The notes under the pieces: generated by a model
The model's input: the letters and a program-made list of their open reading frames with translations, nothing else
What the model was told of the DNA's origin: nothing
Databases searched by the model: none
Position numbers and translations under genes: made by a program
Shown: positions 1 through 10,176 of the stretch, one piece after another
How the letters are laid out: each line of letters begins with the position of its first letter
Numbering within the stretch: the first letter of the stretch is position 1
DNA from: Candidatus Altimarinota bacterium
GTDB taxonomy: Bacteria > Patescibacteriota > Gracilibacteria > UBA4473
Reading direction: 5' to 3'
Assembly (NCBI GenBank): GCA_021736215.1
Contig: JAIPGI010000004.1
Location: forward strand, 22,809 to 86,808
Length of the DNA: 64,000 nucleotides

Positions 1-760
1 ACGTGATACGGCCGTAACATACATCGCAAAATCAGGTGATAATCCATACAAAATTGCTCATAAATTTGGTATCACTCCATCAACACTTCTTTGGGCGAAT
101 GATTTAACTGCCAAAGAAACACTACAAGTCGGACGAAAACTCAGGATCCCCCCCCTTGATGGAGTTTACTACACCGTACAACAAAATGATACGCTTGGTG
201 ATATAGCCAGTACACATAACATTGAACTATCAAAAATTTATGCTTATAACAAAATAACAAAGGACACTGCGTTATCAGTAGGCAAAGATATTTTTCTTCC
301 TGATGCTAAAAAGATTTTTATTGCACGCCAACCATCTTCTGGTGTCGTCGAAAGTGGTGGCGCTGCCCCTGAAGCCGCAATTGAATCTATTGGCTTCGCT
401 CTGCATCGTCCTACCAAAGGAGTTCTCACCCAAGGATACCATAAGGGACACTATGCCCTTGATATTGCTAATAAGCTTGATACTCCAATATACGCTGCTG
501 CTGCAGGAAAGGTGATCAAGTCCGAGGATGGATGGAATTATGGTTATGGGAATCATATTATTATCGATCATGGAAATGGTATAGAAACGCTCTATGCTCA
601 TCTCAATGAACGGAAAATAGAAGTAGGAGAAGAAATTAAAACTGGGCAACTTATTGGGCTTATGGGAAATAGTGGACGCGTATTCGGGCCAACAGGAATT
701 CATCTCCATTTCGAACTTCATGTCCGCGGAAGAAAGGTGAACCCTGCCAATTATTTCTAA
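1..760 (+). CDS. LysM-M23 peptidoglycan hydrolase (5' partial)
   Basis: The gene is cut by the left edge and is read in the frame starting at base 2. Two LysM-like repeats are visible: one with YIAKSGDNPYKIAHKFGI...LLWAND and a second with YYTVQQNDTLGDIASTHNI. They bind peptidoglycan. They are followed by an M23 (LytM) domain whose zinc and catalytic motifs are GYHKGHYALDIA, YAHL and GIHLHFE. By family this is a secreted or membrane-attached endopeptidase, or a catalytically competent activator, that cuts peptide cross-links in the cell wall. The signal sequence lies outside the window. comEC starts 39 bases after the stop. The family call is secure; the substrate bond is inferred. Confidence 0.9.
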   Translation, partial: RDTAVTYIAKSGDNPYKIAHKFGITPSTLLWANDLTAKETLQVGRKLRIPPLDGVYYTVQQNDTLGDIASTHNIELSKIYAYNKITKDTALSVGKDIFLPDAKKIFIARQPSSGVVESGGAAPEAAIESIGFALHRPTKGVLTQGYHKGHYALDIANKLDTPIYAAAAGKVIKSEDGWNYGYGNHIIIDHGNGIETLYAHLNERKIEVGEEIKTGQLIGLMGNSGRVFGPTGIHLHFELHVRGRKVNPANYF

Positions 761-799
761 AGGGATGAAATCCTCATGAAATCTTTGTTTGGCAGATGA

Positions 800-2341
800 A
801 TGAAGGATCTTCAAAATATGCTAGTGATCAATTTTGAAGAATACTTCTCGTTTAAAAATATTTCTCGTTCCGAATTATTACGCCTTTTTTTTTGTGTTAT
901 TCTTTTGGGATTATGGAGTGCCCAATTTGTGAACGAAATTAGATACGTACTTCTTGGATTAATTACCTGCATTGGACTTCTTATTCTCTGGAGAAAAATA
1001 ATATTGTTACTGGGAACTTTCTTTTGTATAACCATAATGTATGCCAATTGGAAAACGTATTCTCCTCCACTCGAAAAATCTTTCGAGGGAAGCGAAAAAA
1101 CTCAACAAGAAATAAACGGAATCGTGGTGAGTTTCTTAGAGCGAAAAGAAAAAGACGTTCGTGTTTTTGTTAATATTTCAAAAGATGAAAAAATACTTCT
1201 CATTGCTCCCCCATCAATCAATCTTCACTATGGGGATCATATTCATGCCATTGGTCAATTTGAAAAAATAAGAAATTTCAATGGTTTTGACTATGCGAAA
1301 TATCTACGACAATGGGAAGTGACTCGAATTTTTCATTCCCCAAGAAATCTAGAAGTAATAGATTCTCAAGTCGGTGGATGGTGGTGGTTACGATATGCCG
1401 AAAACACGAGAAATAAGCTCTCTTCCAACATAAATAAATCTATCCCACTCCCACATTCTGATATTGCCTTGGGGATTCTTTTGGGAGTCAAAAAAGAACT
1501 CCCCAAAATGGTTCAACAGGACTTCAGACAATCAGGTCTACAACACCTACTCGTTGTCTCTGGTTTTAATGTGAGCGTTGTTATGATCTGTCTTATGCTT
1601 CTTTTACGTCGATTTGGACGAAGAATTGTCTTTGTAGGAAGTGTGTTAGGAATTTTATTTTTTGTTGGCATGACGGGAGGAGATCCTCCAGTAATAAGAG
1701 CCGCAATTATGGGAACATTCGTTGGTTTGGCAACCAATCTCGGTCGATTTTCAGATGTACGGAATGTTCTTCTATTTTCCTTTGTACTTATGGGAATTTT
1801 CTCTCCACTGATACTTCAAGAAAATATAAGCTTTTTTTTGAGTGCCAGCGCAACCGTTGGTATCGTTTTAGGAACTCCTGTTATAGAAAAATTTATAAGA
1901 TGGATACCAAACATGGGAAATATCCGATCGATTCTTTCGGTGACCCTTGCTGCTCAAATAGCTGTGTTCCCAGTAATCGGATTCTATTTTGGGGAATTTC
2001 CCGTTATTGGAATTTTATCAAATCTCCTCGCCGAACCACTTGTCCCGATGGGTATGTTTTTTTCTTTTATTACTTCTGTATTTGGATTTCTCCCTGAAAA
2101 CATTGTACACATCATAGGAATTCCAGCTTTTATTATTCTTGAATCACTTTTGTCAATTGCTCATCTCTTAGGGAAAATTCCAGCAATACCAATTTCAAAA
2201 GAAGTTTCTCGAATCGGATTTTTTGTTATTGTTATATTCTTTCTATGGGGATTTTTTTCGAGAAATTTTTCAAAAAAATATATCGAATCATCATCTGTGC
2301 TTGATTTTTCTGGTCAAACAAGAAAGAATCCTCTCACATGA
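800..2341 (+). CDS. comEC: ComEC/Rec2 DNA-uptake channel without the MBL domain
   Basis: The 513-residue polytopic protein has a first membrane segment near residues 25-50 (LFFCVILLGLWSAQFV), a soluble OB-fold-like stretch around 90-170, then a multi-helix Competence domain. The signature LLVVSGFNVSVV, near residue 251, matches the conserved LLAVSGLHVG of ComEC. By family it carries single-stranded DNA across the inner membrane. Full-length ComEC is about 700-800 residues and ends in a metallo-beta-lactamase-like nuclease domain. Here the protein stops right after the last membrane helices, and the next gene starts inside its stop codon (ATGA overlap), so the short form looks natural and not frameshifted. 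An ATG further in (MLVINFEEY) is an alternative start. Confidence 0.88.
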   Translation: MKDLQNMLVINFEEYFSFKNISRSELLRLFFCVILLGLWSAQFVNEIRYVLLGLITCIGLLILWRKIILLLGTFFCITIMYANWKTYSPPLEKSFEGSEKTQQEINGIVVSFLERKEKDVRVFVNISKDEKILLIAPPSINLHYGDHIHAIGQFEKIRNFNGFDYAKYLRQWEVTRIFHSPRNLEVIDSQVGGWWWLRYAENTRNKLSSNINKSIPLPHSDIALGILLGVKKELPKMVQQDFRQSGLQHLLVVSGFNVSVVMICLMLLLRRFGRRIVFVGSVLGILFFVGMTGGDPPVIRAAIMGTFVGLATNLGRFSDVRNVLLFSFVLMGIFSPLILQENISFFLSASATVGIVLGTPVIEKFIRWIPNMGNIRSILSVTLAAQIAVFPVIGFYFGEFPVIGILSNLLAEPLVPMGMFFSFITSVFGFLPENIVHIIGIPAFIILESLLSIAHLLGKIPAIPISKEVSRIGFFVIVIFFLWGFFSRNFSKKYIESSSVLDFSGQTRKNPLT

Positions 2342-3495
2342 AAGGAAAAACATTCTTCCTCGATCAAGGAGAAACTCTCGGCGGAGCCGAACGATTTTTA
2401 TTGGATTTCTTTAATATTTTAAGTCCTACGGAAATAAGAAGACTTGATCCGATGATTATCGGAGGAAAGATAAAATCGTATCAAGAAGCTCTTCCTGAAC
2501 GCATTCCTGTCCATTCCTTTCCTTTCCCCTCAGTAAAAGGAGGATTGTTCCGAAAAATCGGAGCCATTGGGAACTTAGTGATGTCAGCAAAAAAGCTAAA
2601 ATCACTTGCTATAAAAGAAAATGCAAGCGTGTTTTTTTCAAATACTCCTAGAGCACATTTTGTGATGTTTTTGGCACGAAAATTATTCTTTCTCAAAGGA
2701 AAATGGATTGTTATGATTCACGATTTCACTGTCCCCGCATTTCTAATAAAACGCATTGCCAAAAAAGCAGATATAATGATTGCAAATGGTATGCCCGCAC
2801 GAGCATTTTTGAGAAAACATATGCGCGTCCAAGATTTTCATAAAATAAAAATTATAGAGAATGGTGTTGATTTTTCCTGTATTCCTTCTCCTACCCCCCC
2901 GAAGGAAATTAAGAGAATACTCATGCTCGGTCGAATAGATCCTCGTAAGGGGCAACTTTTTGCAGCAGAGGCTGCCGACTTAGTTATGGAACGAAATCCT
3001 GACATTACCTTTTCTTTTGTTGGAAACTCTTTTGATGGAGATGAACGCACTGTTTACTACGAAAAAAAACTCAAACAATTTGTTCGTGAAAGGAAGCTTA
3101 CGAATGTTGTATTTGTGGGCGAAGTAGAAAATCCTTTCGAAAGCATTGCCCAGTCAGACTGTTTATTGGCACTTTCCACCGAACCCGAAACTTTTGGTCG
3201 TATCGTGATTGAAGCACTTGCTTTGGGGAAATTAGTACTTGCTTTCGATGAGATAGGCCCGAGAGAAATACTGAAGGGGTTTGAAACCTTTATTGATAAA
3301 AGTGAGGATACTCGCCACGGAGTGTCTCTACTTGTGGAAAAACAAAATGCCATGAGTTTGGCCGAAAAAATTGGTTATTTTTCTGATCATCCCGAAGAGG
3401 CGAGGATTTTTACCTCTATCGCTCGTTCATTTGTCGAAAAAAACTTCAACCTCGAAGAAACGAAGAAACGATTATTCCATACAATTTTGGAATAA
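2338..3495 (+). CDS. GT4-family glycosyltransferase
   Basis: This 385-residue protein overlaps comEC by 4 bases and is presumably co-transcribed with it. The C-terminal Rossmann half has the GT-B/GT4 pattern: ILMLGRIDPRKGQ near residue 197, VVFVGEVENPF, and the EPETFGRIVIEALALG motif with two glutamates eight residues apart near 283-290, which binds the nucleotide-sugar donor. The N-terminal acceptor half starts at GETLGGAERFLLDF. By family it transfers a hexose from a nucleotide sugar to a lipid- or glycan-linked acceptor at the cytoplasmic face of the membrane. The acceptor cannot be told from sequence. It ends one base from a convergent gene. Confidence 0.88.
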   Translation: MKGKTFFLDQGETLGGAERFLLDFFNILSPTEIRRLDPMIIGGKIKSYQEALPERIPVHSFPFPSVKGGLFRKIGAIGNLVMSAKKLKSLAIKENASVFFSNTPRAHFVMFLARKLFFLKGKWIVMIHDFTVPAFLIKRIAKKADIMIANGMPARAFLRKHMRVQDFHKIKIIENGVDFSCIPSPTPPKEIKRILMLGRIDPRKGQLFAAEAADLVMERNPDITFSFVGNSFDGDERTVYYEKKLKQFVRERKLTNVVFVGEVENPFESIAQSDCLLALSTEPETFGRIVIEALALGKLVLAFDEIGPREILKGFETFIDKSEDTRHGVSLLVEKQNAMSLAEKIGYFSDHPEEARIFTSIARSFVEKNFNLEETKKRLFHTILE

Positions 3496-3496
3496 A

Positions 3497-3859
3497 TTAA
3501 CGAAATAACTCTTCTCCAGGAAAAGTATCATTTCTTAAGTTCCAAAATCCATTTTTTTCCATTTCTGATTCCAACTGTGCCAAGAAATTTTTTGCATCCT
3601 CAAGTGGAGCATTCGGAATATTTATATCGGAATTCTGAGAAATACTATCAAGTTTTTCTAGAACTTTATTAGCATTTTCGCTACGAGAAAGATAGTCGTC
3701 CAAATTTTGTTTTTGTTTTTCTAGTAAATCAGGCTGTACATCGCGCTTCTCTACGCTTAAACGCAAACCATTTAATTCTTCACTTGTTTCGTTTTTCACT
3801 TTCTCAGAAGATTTTTTTATATCTTCTGTTTCAGCTGATTTCCAATTTTCAAGTTTCAT
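3497..3859 (-). CDS. hypothetical helical protein, 120 aa
   Basis: This is an unrecognised soluble protein rich in Lys, Glu, Asn and Ser, with long predicted helices (SEELNGLRLSVEKRD, LLEKQKQNLDDYLSRSEN) and no membrane segment or signal peptide. It is convergent with the GT4 gene, one base separating the stops, and divergent from uvrA. An ATG start follows an AT-rich stretch. The composition and tight packing with neighbours support a real gene. Function is unknown. Confidence 0.6.
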   Translation of the reverse strand: MKLENWKSAETEDIKKSSEKVKNETSEELNGLRLSVEKRDVQPDLLEKQKQNLDDYLSRSENANKVLEKLDSISQNSDINIPNAPLEDAKNFLAQLESEMEKNGFWNLRNDTFPGEELFR

Positions 3860-4011
3860 CTAAAATAGATATTTCTCCTTATTATACCAAAAGTATTGAC
3901 AAAAAGCAATAAAATCGCTAGGCTCCGCCCGTCGCGGCGTGCCCGCGTCTTTTTTGTGTTTATTCTGAATTTTTCTAAGCACGAAAAATCACTTTTATTA
4001 AAAACTATTCT

Positions 4012-6885
4012 ATGACTAAAGACATCGTTGTTCGTGGGGCTCGTATGCACAATCTCAAGAATATTGATGTAACTATTCCTCGAGACAAATTGACAGTTAT
4101 CACAGGGGTTTCTGGATCGGGGAAATCATCTCTTGCTTTTGACACCATCTATGCCGAAGGACAACGTCGATATGTGGAGAGCCTTTCTACTTACGCACGA
4201 CAATTTTTACAACTACAAGAAAAAGCAGAGGTGGATTCTATTGACGGGCTTTCCCCCGCAATTTCTATTGATCAAAAATCAGCCCCTAGAAATCCTCGTT
4301 CGACTGTTGGAACCGTTACAGAAATGTATGACTACCTCAGACTTTTATTTGCTAAAATTGGTGTCCCTATAAACCCAGAAAGTGGTCGAAGGTTACAAAA
4401 ACAAACTCCCGGACAAATACTCGAAACATTCAATTCATGGGAAGATGGAGAGAAATTCATGATCCTTTCTCCATTAGTTCGAGGGAAAAAGGGAGAACAT
4501 AAAAATATTATTTCAAAAATACAAAAGGCCGGTTTTGTGAGGATGAGAGTTGATGGACATATAACAACTATTAATGAAGATATCGATCTTGATCCAAACC
4601 AAAAACATGATATTGAAATCGTTATTGATCGCCTCACAAAGACAAATTATTCAAAAAAATATGTTCAACTAAAAAGTCGAGAAAAGATTGAAGAAAAAAA
4701 TGATGATCGTCTTCGGGTATTGGATTCTGTCGAAACCGCTCTCAAATTTGGAGAGGGCATCATGATTGTTCATCGCTTGAGTGATGAACAAGATTTTTTA
4801 TTCTCCGAACATCTTTCTGACCCAGAAACGGGGTTCTCCTTTCCTCCGATTGAACCAAGAATTTTTTCCTTTAATTCTCCGCATGGTGCCTGTGAATCAT
4901 GCCACGGACTGGGATATCGTCTAGAACTCGACAGAGAGACTTCCATTAATCTCAATCTTTCTATTCGAGAAGGGGGTATTTTGCCTTGGGCTTCACTCGG
5001 AACAAATGCTCAAAATTGGTATTTTTCGCTTTTATCTGCCATCGGTGAAAAATATGGATTTTCCATTGACGCTCCTATGAAAAAAATAAAAGAGGAAGTG
5101 TTGCAAAAAATTCTATATGGATTTGGAGAAGAGGATTTTGTTGTCGCTCTTCGTGGACCTTTTCGGGGAAGAACTACGAAAGCAAAATTTGAAGGACTCG
5201 TTACTCAAACAGAAAAGCGATATAACGAATCTGATTCTGATTTTGTACGAAAAAAGCTTGGTGAATTTATGGGAGAAAAAACCTGTGCAGAGTGTTCAGG
5301 AACACGATTAAATATTTATGGTCGCAATGTATTTATCGATAATAAAAATATTTCTGATATTACAGGAATGTCTGTGCCCGAAGTCAAAGCATGGATTACT
5401 TCCATCTCCATTACAAAAGAAACCGAAAATATTATCAAACCCATACAAAAAGAATTAATTGATCGATTGGGATTCTTAGAAAATGTTGGACTTGGGTACC
5501 TAAATCTTTCACGTGCCGCAAATACGCTTTCTGGGGGAGAAGCCCAACGAATCAGGCTCGCTACACAAATTGGATCACAATTACAAGGGGTGTTGTATGT
5601 TCTTGATGAACCTTCCATCGGTCTTCACCAAAGGGATAATGATCGACTTATCAGTACGCTCAAGCACCTTCGAGACATTGGAAATACGGTTATTGTTGTA
5701 GAACACGACGAAGACACGATGCGATCGGCAGATTACATCGTCGAGATCGGTCCAATGTCCGGTATGCACGGAGGATCTCTTGTTTATTCGGGAACTTTGG
5801 AAAAGATGAAAAATATAAAATCAGAAACTGCTGATTTTCTATTTGGAAGACAAACTATTGTGATTCCCAAAGTCAGAAGGCGAGCAGTTGGAGAGCTTTG
5901 GATAAAAGGAGCTCGAGAAAATAACTTGAGAGATTTGGATGTTCGTATTCCTTTGGGGATGCTCGTGGGAGTCACGGGAGTATCGGGTTCTGGGAAATCA
6001 TCACTTATCAATCGAATATTGGTTCCAACACTTGCTCGAGAGCTCAATCGAGCCAAAAAACCAGCAGGAAAATTTGACGAATTGATTGGGATTGACCAGT
6101 TAGATAAGCTTATTTCTATTGATCAAACTCCTATTGGACGAACTCCTCGATCAAATCCTGCAACCTACACTGGTGTTTTTACAGATATTCGCGAAGTATT
6201 TGCGTCTACTCCAGAAGCACGAGTCCGCGGTTACAATAGCGGTCGCTTTAGTTTTAATGTCAAAGGAGGACGATGTGAAGCCTGTTCGGGAGACGGAATT
6301 AAAAAAATAGAAATGCACTTCCTTCCCGATGTTTATGTTCCATGCGAAGTCTGTGCAGGAAAACGTTATAACGATGAAACTTTAGAAATTACGTACCGTG
6401 GAAAATCAGTATTCGATGTTTTGGACATGACGGTAGAGGAAGCTGTCGGATTCTTTGAAAATTTCCCACATATCCAGGAAAAACTACAAGCTATCGAAGA
6501 AGTGGGCTTGGGATATATTCATCTCGGACAGAGTGCAACAACTCTTTCTGGAGGAGAGGCTCAGCGCGTAAAACTCGCAACAGAATTAATGAAAAAAGCG
6601 ACTGGAAAAACTATTTATGTACTAGACGAACCGACGACGGGTCTCCACTTCAGTGATGTCAAAAAATTACTGAATGTTCTTCAGAAACTTGTTGATAAGG
6701 GAAATTCCGTGATTGTTATTGAACATAATCTCGATGTTATAAAATCCTGTGACTATCTTATTGATTTGGGTCCAGAAGGCGGAAATGCTGGTGGGAAAAT
6801 TATGGCCATTGGAACCCCTGAAGAAGTAGCGAAAAATAAAAAAAGCTACACTGGGCAGTTCCTGAAAACAATGTTGGAAGCTTAA
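4012..6885 (+). CDS. uvrA: UvrA, excinuclease ABC subunit A
   Basis: At 957 residues this is a full-length UvrA, the damage-sensing ATPase of nucleotide excision repair, which loads UvrB onto lesions. The first Walker A is GVSGSGKSS near residue 30, followed by the typical [17 protein letters not shown]. Signature loops [16 protein letters not shown] and [16 protein letters not shown] mark the two ABC cassettes, and the second Walker A is [10 protein letters not shown] near residue 657. Zinc-module cysteines appear as [23 protein letters not shown] and [11 protein letters not shown] weak TATTAA box at 3996-4001 lies 10 bases from the ATG. uvrB and a uvrD-type helicase are also in the window; uvrC is not. 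The stop overlaps a convergent ORF. Confidence 0.98.
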   Translation: MTKDIVVRGARMHNLKNIDVTIPRDKLTVITGVSGSGKSSLAFDTIYAEGQRRYVESLSTYARQFLQLQEKAEVDSIDGLSPAISIDQKSAPRNPRSTVGTVTEMYDYLRLLFAKIGVPINPESGRRLQKQTPGQILETFNSWEDGEKFMILSPLVRGKKGEHKNIISKIQKAGFVRMRVDGHITTINEDIDLDPNQKHDIEIVIDRLTKTNYSKKYVQLKSREKIEEKNDDRLRVLDSVETALKFGEGIMIVHRLSDEQDFLFSEHLSDPETGFSFPPIEPRIFSFNSPHGACESCHGLGYRLELDRETSINLNLSIREGGILPWASLGTNAQNWYFSLLSAIGEKYGFSIDAPMKKIKEEVLQKILYGFGEEDFVVALRGPFRGRTTKAKFEGLVTQTEKRYNESDSDFVRKKLGEFMGEKTCAECSGTRLNIYGRNVFIDNKNISDITGMSVPEVKAWITSISITKETENIIKPIQKELIDRLGFLENVGLGYLNLSRAANTLSGGEAQRIRLATQIGSQLQGVLYVLDEPSIGLHQRDNDRLISTLKHLRDIGNTVIVVEHDEDTMRSADYIVEIGPMSGMHGGSLVYSGTLEKMKNIKSETADFLFGRQTIVIPKVRRRAVGELWIKGARENNLRDLDVRIPLGMLVGVTGVSGSGKSSLINRILVPTLARELNRAKKPAGKFDELIGIDQLDKLISIDQTPIGRTPRSNPATYTGVFTDIREVFASTPEARVRGYNSGRFSFNVKGGRCEACSGDGIKKIEMHFLPDVYVPCEVCAGKRYNDETLEITYRGKSVFDVLDMTVEEAVGFFENFPHIQEKLQAIEEVGLGYIHLGQSATTLSGGEAQRVKLATELMKKATGKTIYVLDEPTTGLHFSDVKKLLNVLQKLVDKGNSVIVIEHNLDVIKSCDYLIDLGPEGGNAGGKIMAIGTPEEVAKNKKSYTGQFLKTMLEA

Positions 6886-7301
6886 GCAGCGAGAGTATCG
6901 ATAAAAACTGGAGTTTCTTCAATTTGATGATGAACTTCCAGTATTTCTTGCACCTTATTATTTACGCTATCACAGATTTTATATATTTCTTGTATAGCCC
7001 TATCCGTGTCCTGTTCCGAACGAAACGAGGGAACTTCTATCAAAATACATATTAAGGCTCTTACAGCCATTTGATATTCCCGAATTCGTTCCCCTGTAAT
7101 ACCACCCGCCTTTTCTAATTCATCAGAAGTTTGGCAATGATATCCATTGATATCCAAAAAATCATTAATAATCCATGATTCAAAGTGATTCAAAGCCTTA
7201 ACAAGTTTTCCATTCAATTTAATGTCCCAATACTGTTTTGGAAAATGTTTTTGAATCGTTACTTCAAGCGGCTCTTCAAATCGAATTGAAACATCCTCCA
7301 T
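6882..7301 (-). CDS. hypothetical protein, about 139 aa
   Basis: This is an unrecognised, probably all-helical soluble protein (VEDVS-like N terminus, then EVTIQKHFPKQYWDIKLNGKL and a long helix VNNKVQEILEVHHQIEE). No membrane segment or catalytic motif was seen. The ATG at 7301 is chosen over an upstream TTG at 7322 because a TATAAA-like -10 box (7314-7319 on the minus strand) would put the transcription start between the two. The stop overlaps the uvrA stop by four bases, tail to tail. Confidence 0.6.
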   Translation of the reverse strand: MEDVSIRFEEPLEVTIQKHFPKQYWDIKLNGKLVKALNHFESWIINDFLDINGYHCQTSDELEKAGGITGERIREYQMAVRALICILIEVPSFRSEQDTDRAIQEIYKICDSVNNKVQEILEVHHQIEETPVFIDTLAA

Positions 7302-7370
7302 ATGTATAAAACTTTTATACAAAGTATTCTAGGGGGTATTGGGGCTTAACACAAATTTAATAGGGGAGCG

Positions 7371-8573
7371 CTAACTTAATCCAGATAAAATAGCCCCAGC
7401 GATGATGGGAACAAAGACATTGTCATCGATATAAAATTTCCAGAATCGAAATGGAATAGTTTCACTCATTATTGCAAAACTTGATGCCAAAAATGCAGGT
7501 ATGATGGGAACAAAAAACTGCGCCGCAAAAGTCCCAACAACAATTCCCACGGCAACTCCCCCGCAGTTTTTTCTTCGATTCCAAGGGAAACATAAGTAAC
7601 TAGGAACCCGACTCATAAATAAATGATTCAATGAATCACCCACTGCTAAAATAAGGATGGCCGCATACGCAATTTTTACGGGAAATATAAGAAACGTCAA
7701 AAATACCCCCAAAAGAAAGTAAAATGCTCCCTTCCCTGGAAATCCTGCATCACGAGGGCGGTCAAAAAGTTGTAAAATTTTGTAAACAACAGGAAGTTTT
7801 TGTTTTACTGACAGATAGGAAATAATAAGCCCCAATACGAGTAAAGTTGCAATCCAGCGCAGTCTGAAAAATCCAGCCCAATGCGCAAAAACACATAAAA
7901 ATCCAGCAATAAAATGAAAACTTTGTCGACGGAATTCAAGTTCCTGCCACATCAGAGTGATCATTTTTTTAGTACTGGGATGAGAAAAATACGAACCAAT
8001 AATCCCTCCCAAAAAAATTCCTCCTGCGATATCGGAAGGATAGTGAACATTTTCATAGATTCTCGCTACCCCAATGCCAAGTGAAAAAATTAACCACATC
8101 CATCCTATGGATTTGGAAATTCTAAAAAAAGGAATAAGTAACGCGAAAGAAATCGCCGCATGAGCGGAAGGAAATGAAAGCGATGGAGCCGAGACCAAAG
8201 GCATTAAATCCGTTCCCATATAGGGCCTTGGAACGCCAAAAAATGCCTTTAGAATGAATGTCATAATCCCCGTGGTCACTATCGCAAAAAATGCAGGGAG
8301 GAGTTTTGTTTGGTTTTCAGGATTCGTCCACAATCTATATCCCGTTACCAAAATAAAAAGAATCAAAATTCCCCAAATGAATTTTTCCGTGAGAAAGATG
8401 ATCAGATAGTCAATTTCTGGTGACCGAACATGGGTCGCAAAGAAATGAAACGTCCAGTTATCCGTGTATTTTCCTACTCCATAAAGAAAAAGTCCAAACC
8501 CAACCCAGAACCAAAGCTCTCTTTTGAGAGGGGAGAAATTGATTTCGGAAAGCTTTTGTGGCAGGATTTTCAC
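7371..8573 (-). CDS. PAP2 lipid phosphatase fused to polyprenol/dolichol-kinase-like domain
   Basis: This 400-residue polytopic membrane protein has two halves. Residues 1-200 carry all three PAP2 motifs: K109...R116P117 (KAFFGVPRP), PSAH at 135-138, and R171...H177...D181 (RIYENVHYPSD). By family this half removes phosphate from lipid phosphates such as undecaprenyl pyrophosphate. Residues about 210-400 resemble CTP-dependent dolichol/phytol kinases: RRQSFHFIAG, FPGKGAFYF, GDSLNHL, KNCGGVAVG, and DDNVFVPI near the end. By family that half phosphorylates a prenyl alcohol. Both motif sets look intact, so one chain may both remove and add phosphate on carrier lipids. It is divergent from tyrS, with only 20 bases between the starts. 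Confidence 0.8.
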   Translation of the reverse strand: MKILPQKLSEINFSPLKRELWFWVGFGLFLYGVGKYTDNWTFHFFATHVRSPEIDYLIIFLTEKFIWGILILFILVTGYRLWTNPENQTKLLPAFFAIVTTGIMTFILKAFFGVPRPYMGTDLMPLVSAPSLSFPSAHAAISFALLIPFFRISKSIGWMWLIFSLGIGVARIYENVHYPSDIAGGIFLGGIIGSYFSHPSTKKMITLMWQELEFRRQSFHFIAGFLCVFAHWAGFFRLRWIATLLVLGLIISYLSVKQKLPVVYKILQLFDRPRDAGFPGKGAFYFLLGVFLTFLIFPVKIAYAAILILAVGDSLNHLFMSRVPSYLCFPWNRRKNCGGVAVGIVVGTFAAQFFVPIIPAFLASSFAIMSETIPFRFWKFYIDDNVFVPIIAGAILSGLS

Positions 8574-8575
8574 GA

Positions 8576-8581
8576 TATAAT
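8576..8581 (+). promoter_or_regulatory. -10 box for tyrS
   Basis: A perfect TATAAT lies 12 bases before the tyrS ATG, predicting a 5' leader of only about 5 nt. No good -35 is seen at 16-18 bases upstream, so the assignment rests on the hexamer and its position in the short divergent gap. Confidence 0.5.
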
Positions 8582-8593
8582 TCTATGTGAAAA

Positions 8594-9943
8594 ATGAATA
8601 AAAAAGAAATCATTGAAAATATACTGACTCGTGGGGTCGCTCAAATTGTAGACAAAGAGGTACTTCGCAAAAAACTAGAAAAGAATCCTAAAAAAGTAAT
8701 TATTAAATATGGAGTTGATCCAACTAGACCCGATTTGCATTTAGGGCACGCTGTTTGTTTAAGGAAGTTGCGACAATTTCAGCAGTTAGGATGTAAAGTA
8801 ATTTTTTTGGTAGGAGACTTAACTGCCCAAATAGGAGACCCTAGTGGAAAGTCAAAGGTTCGACCAGAAACTCAACAAGAAGCAATTAACAAAAATATGA
8901 AAACTTATTTAGAACAAGTAGGGCGATTATTAATTATAAACGACAAAGAAGTGTTTTCTTGGATTACAAATTCTGATTGGTTTCTTTCCCCAACCGATGT
9001 TCAAGCTAATGAACCTGGAGATCTCGTCATTAACGGTGTGGTTATTAAGGATGTTCCTCCAACTGATTTTATTGCTAAAGCGGTAATATGGAGGAATACT
9101 CGTATGCAGAAAGAAAGAATCTCAAACACGTCTTTTGTTAATTTCCTTGCCACGCTTAGACACATTACACATTCCCAACTCATTGAACGGGATATGTTTA
9201 AAAAAAGAATAAAAAACGAAGAAGCTCTTTTTATGCACGAGATGATCTACCCCGTAATTCAAGGTCTAGATTCTCAACATATCGCAAATATTTACGGATC
9301 TTGTGATTTAGAACTTGGAGGGACAGATCAACACTTTAATATGCTAATGGGAAGAGATGTAATGGTCATACAGAAAACTGCTCCACAAGCGGTATTATCT
9401 GTTCCTATTATTGAAGGATTGGATGGGAAAGAAAAAATGAGTAAGTCTCTCGATAATTATATCGGGGTTACCGAATCCCCCAATGAAATGTTCGGGAAAA
9501 TTATGTCTATTCCTGACAATCTTATGTTGAAATATTTTGAGCTTTTGACCGATGAAGACCTGAAGGAAGTACAAAAATTGATTAAATCCGATCCTCGAAA
9601 TGCCAAGGTTCATCTCGCCAAACACATCGTCACTTGGCTTCATAGTGCTAAAGATGCTGACATGGCAGAACAGGATTTTATTACCAAATTTGTAAAAAAA
9701 GAAACGCCCGATGAAATGCCTGAATTCGAAGTCGGAAAAAAAGAAATTGGAATTCTCGATCTGATAGTTGATATAACAAAATTTGCTCCTTCGAAATCTG
9801 AAGCTCGACGACTTGTTGAGCAAGGCGGAGTCTCCTTCGGTGGAGAAATTCTTAAAGATCCAAATGCTTTGATCCAAATAAAGGATGGAAAAGTGCTCAA
9901 GGTCGGAAAACGAAAGTTTGCAAAAATTCGACGCAAAAAATAG
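8594..9943 (+). CDS. tyrS: tyrosyl-tRNA synthetase
   Basis: This 449-residue class Ic synthetase attaches tyrosine to tRNA-Tyr. The ATP-binding signatures are HLGH (residues 49-52, in DLHLGHAVCLRKL) and KMSKS near 281-285, with GGTDQHFNM between them for tyrosine and tRNA-acceptor recognition. The C terminus (ILDLIVDITKFAPSKSEARRLVEQGG onward) is an S4-like RNA-binding domain, ending in a basic tail GKRKFAKIRRKK. The layout resembles the TyrZ/TyrS2 subgroup. The start is set by the ATG just after the -10 box at 8576-8581. Nothing in the sequence suggests a T-box leader. Confidence 0.96.
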   Translation: MNKKEIIENILTRGVAQIVDKEVLRKKLEKNPKKVIIKYGVDPTRPDLHLGHAVCLRKLRQFQQLGCKVIFLVGDLTAQIGDPSGKSKVRPETQQEAINKNMKTYLEQVGRLLIINDKEVFSWITNSDWFLSPTDVQANEPGDLVINGVVIKDVPPTDFIAKAVIWRNTRMQKERISNTSFVNFLATLRHITHSQLIERDMFKKRIKNEEALFMHEMIYPVIQGLDSQHIANIYGSCDLELGGTDQHFNMLMGRDVMVIQKTAPQAVLSVPIIEGLDGKEKMSKSLDNYIGVTESPNEMFGKIMSIPDNLMLKYFELLTDEDLKEVQKLIKSDPRNAKVHLAKHIVTWLHSAKDADMAEQDFITKFVKKETPDEMPEFEVGKKEIGILDLIVDITKFAPSKSEARRLVEQGGVSFGGEILKDPNALIQIKDGKVLKVGKRKFAKIRRKK

Positions 9944-9949
9944 CCTTCT

Positions 9950-10175
9950 TTTTTGTCATTCCAAACTTGATTTGGAATCCATACGACACTCATGAAAGAG
10001 GAAATAGATTCTCGGATCAAGCCCGAGGATGACAATGCTTTTTTCTCTTTGTCATTGCGAGAAGTCTGCCTTAGGCGGACGACGCGGCAATCTCATATTG
10101 AATAACAAACAAAGAAGGAGATTGCTTCATTTAATATTGATGAAATACTCGCAAGATTCTGGACAAGCCAGAATG
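9950..10175 (+). repeat. cluster of REP-like palindromic repeats after tyrS
   Basis: This non-coding stretch holds several short palindromes: ATTCCAAA/TTTGGAAT (9958-9980), a TCTCGG/CCGAGG stem (10012-10030) followed by GATGACAATGCTTTTTT, which could work as the tyrS terminator, GTCTGCCTTAGGCGGAC (10065-10081), and TTCTGG/CCAGAA near 10156-10172 followed by TGAC. Related units (GTCATTGCGAG, CCGCCTTAGGCGG, GAGGATGAC) recur near 10571, 48081, 52706, 58159 and 59672, so this is a dispersed genome repeat family. Confidence 0.7.
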
Positions 10176-10176
10176 A

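Noticed and set aside
9395..9877. 160-codon frame opposite tyrS
   Set aside because: It lies antisense to the conserved KMSKS and S4 regions of TyrRS.
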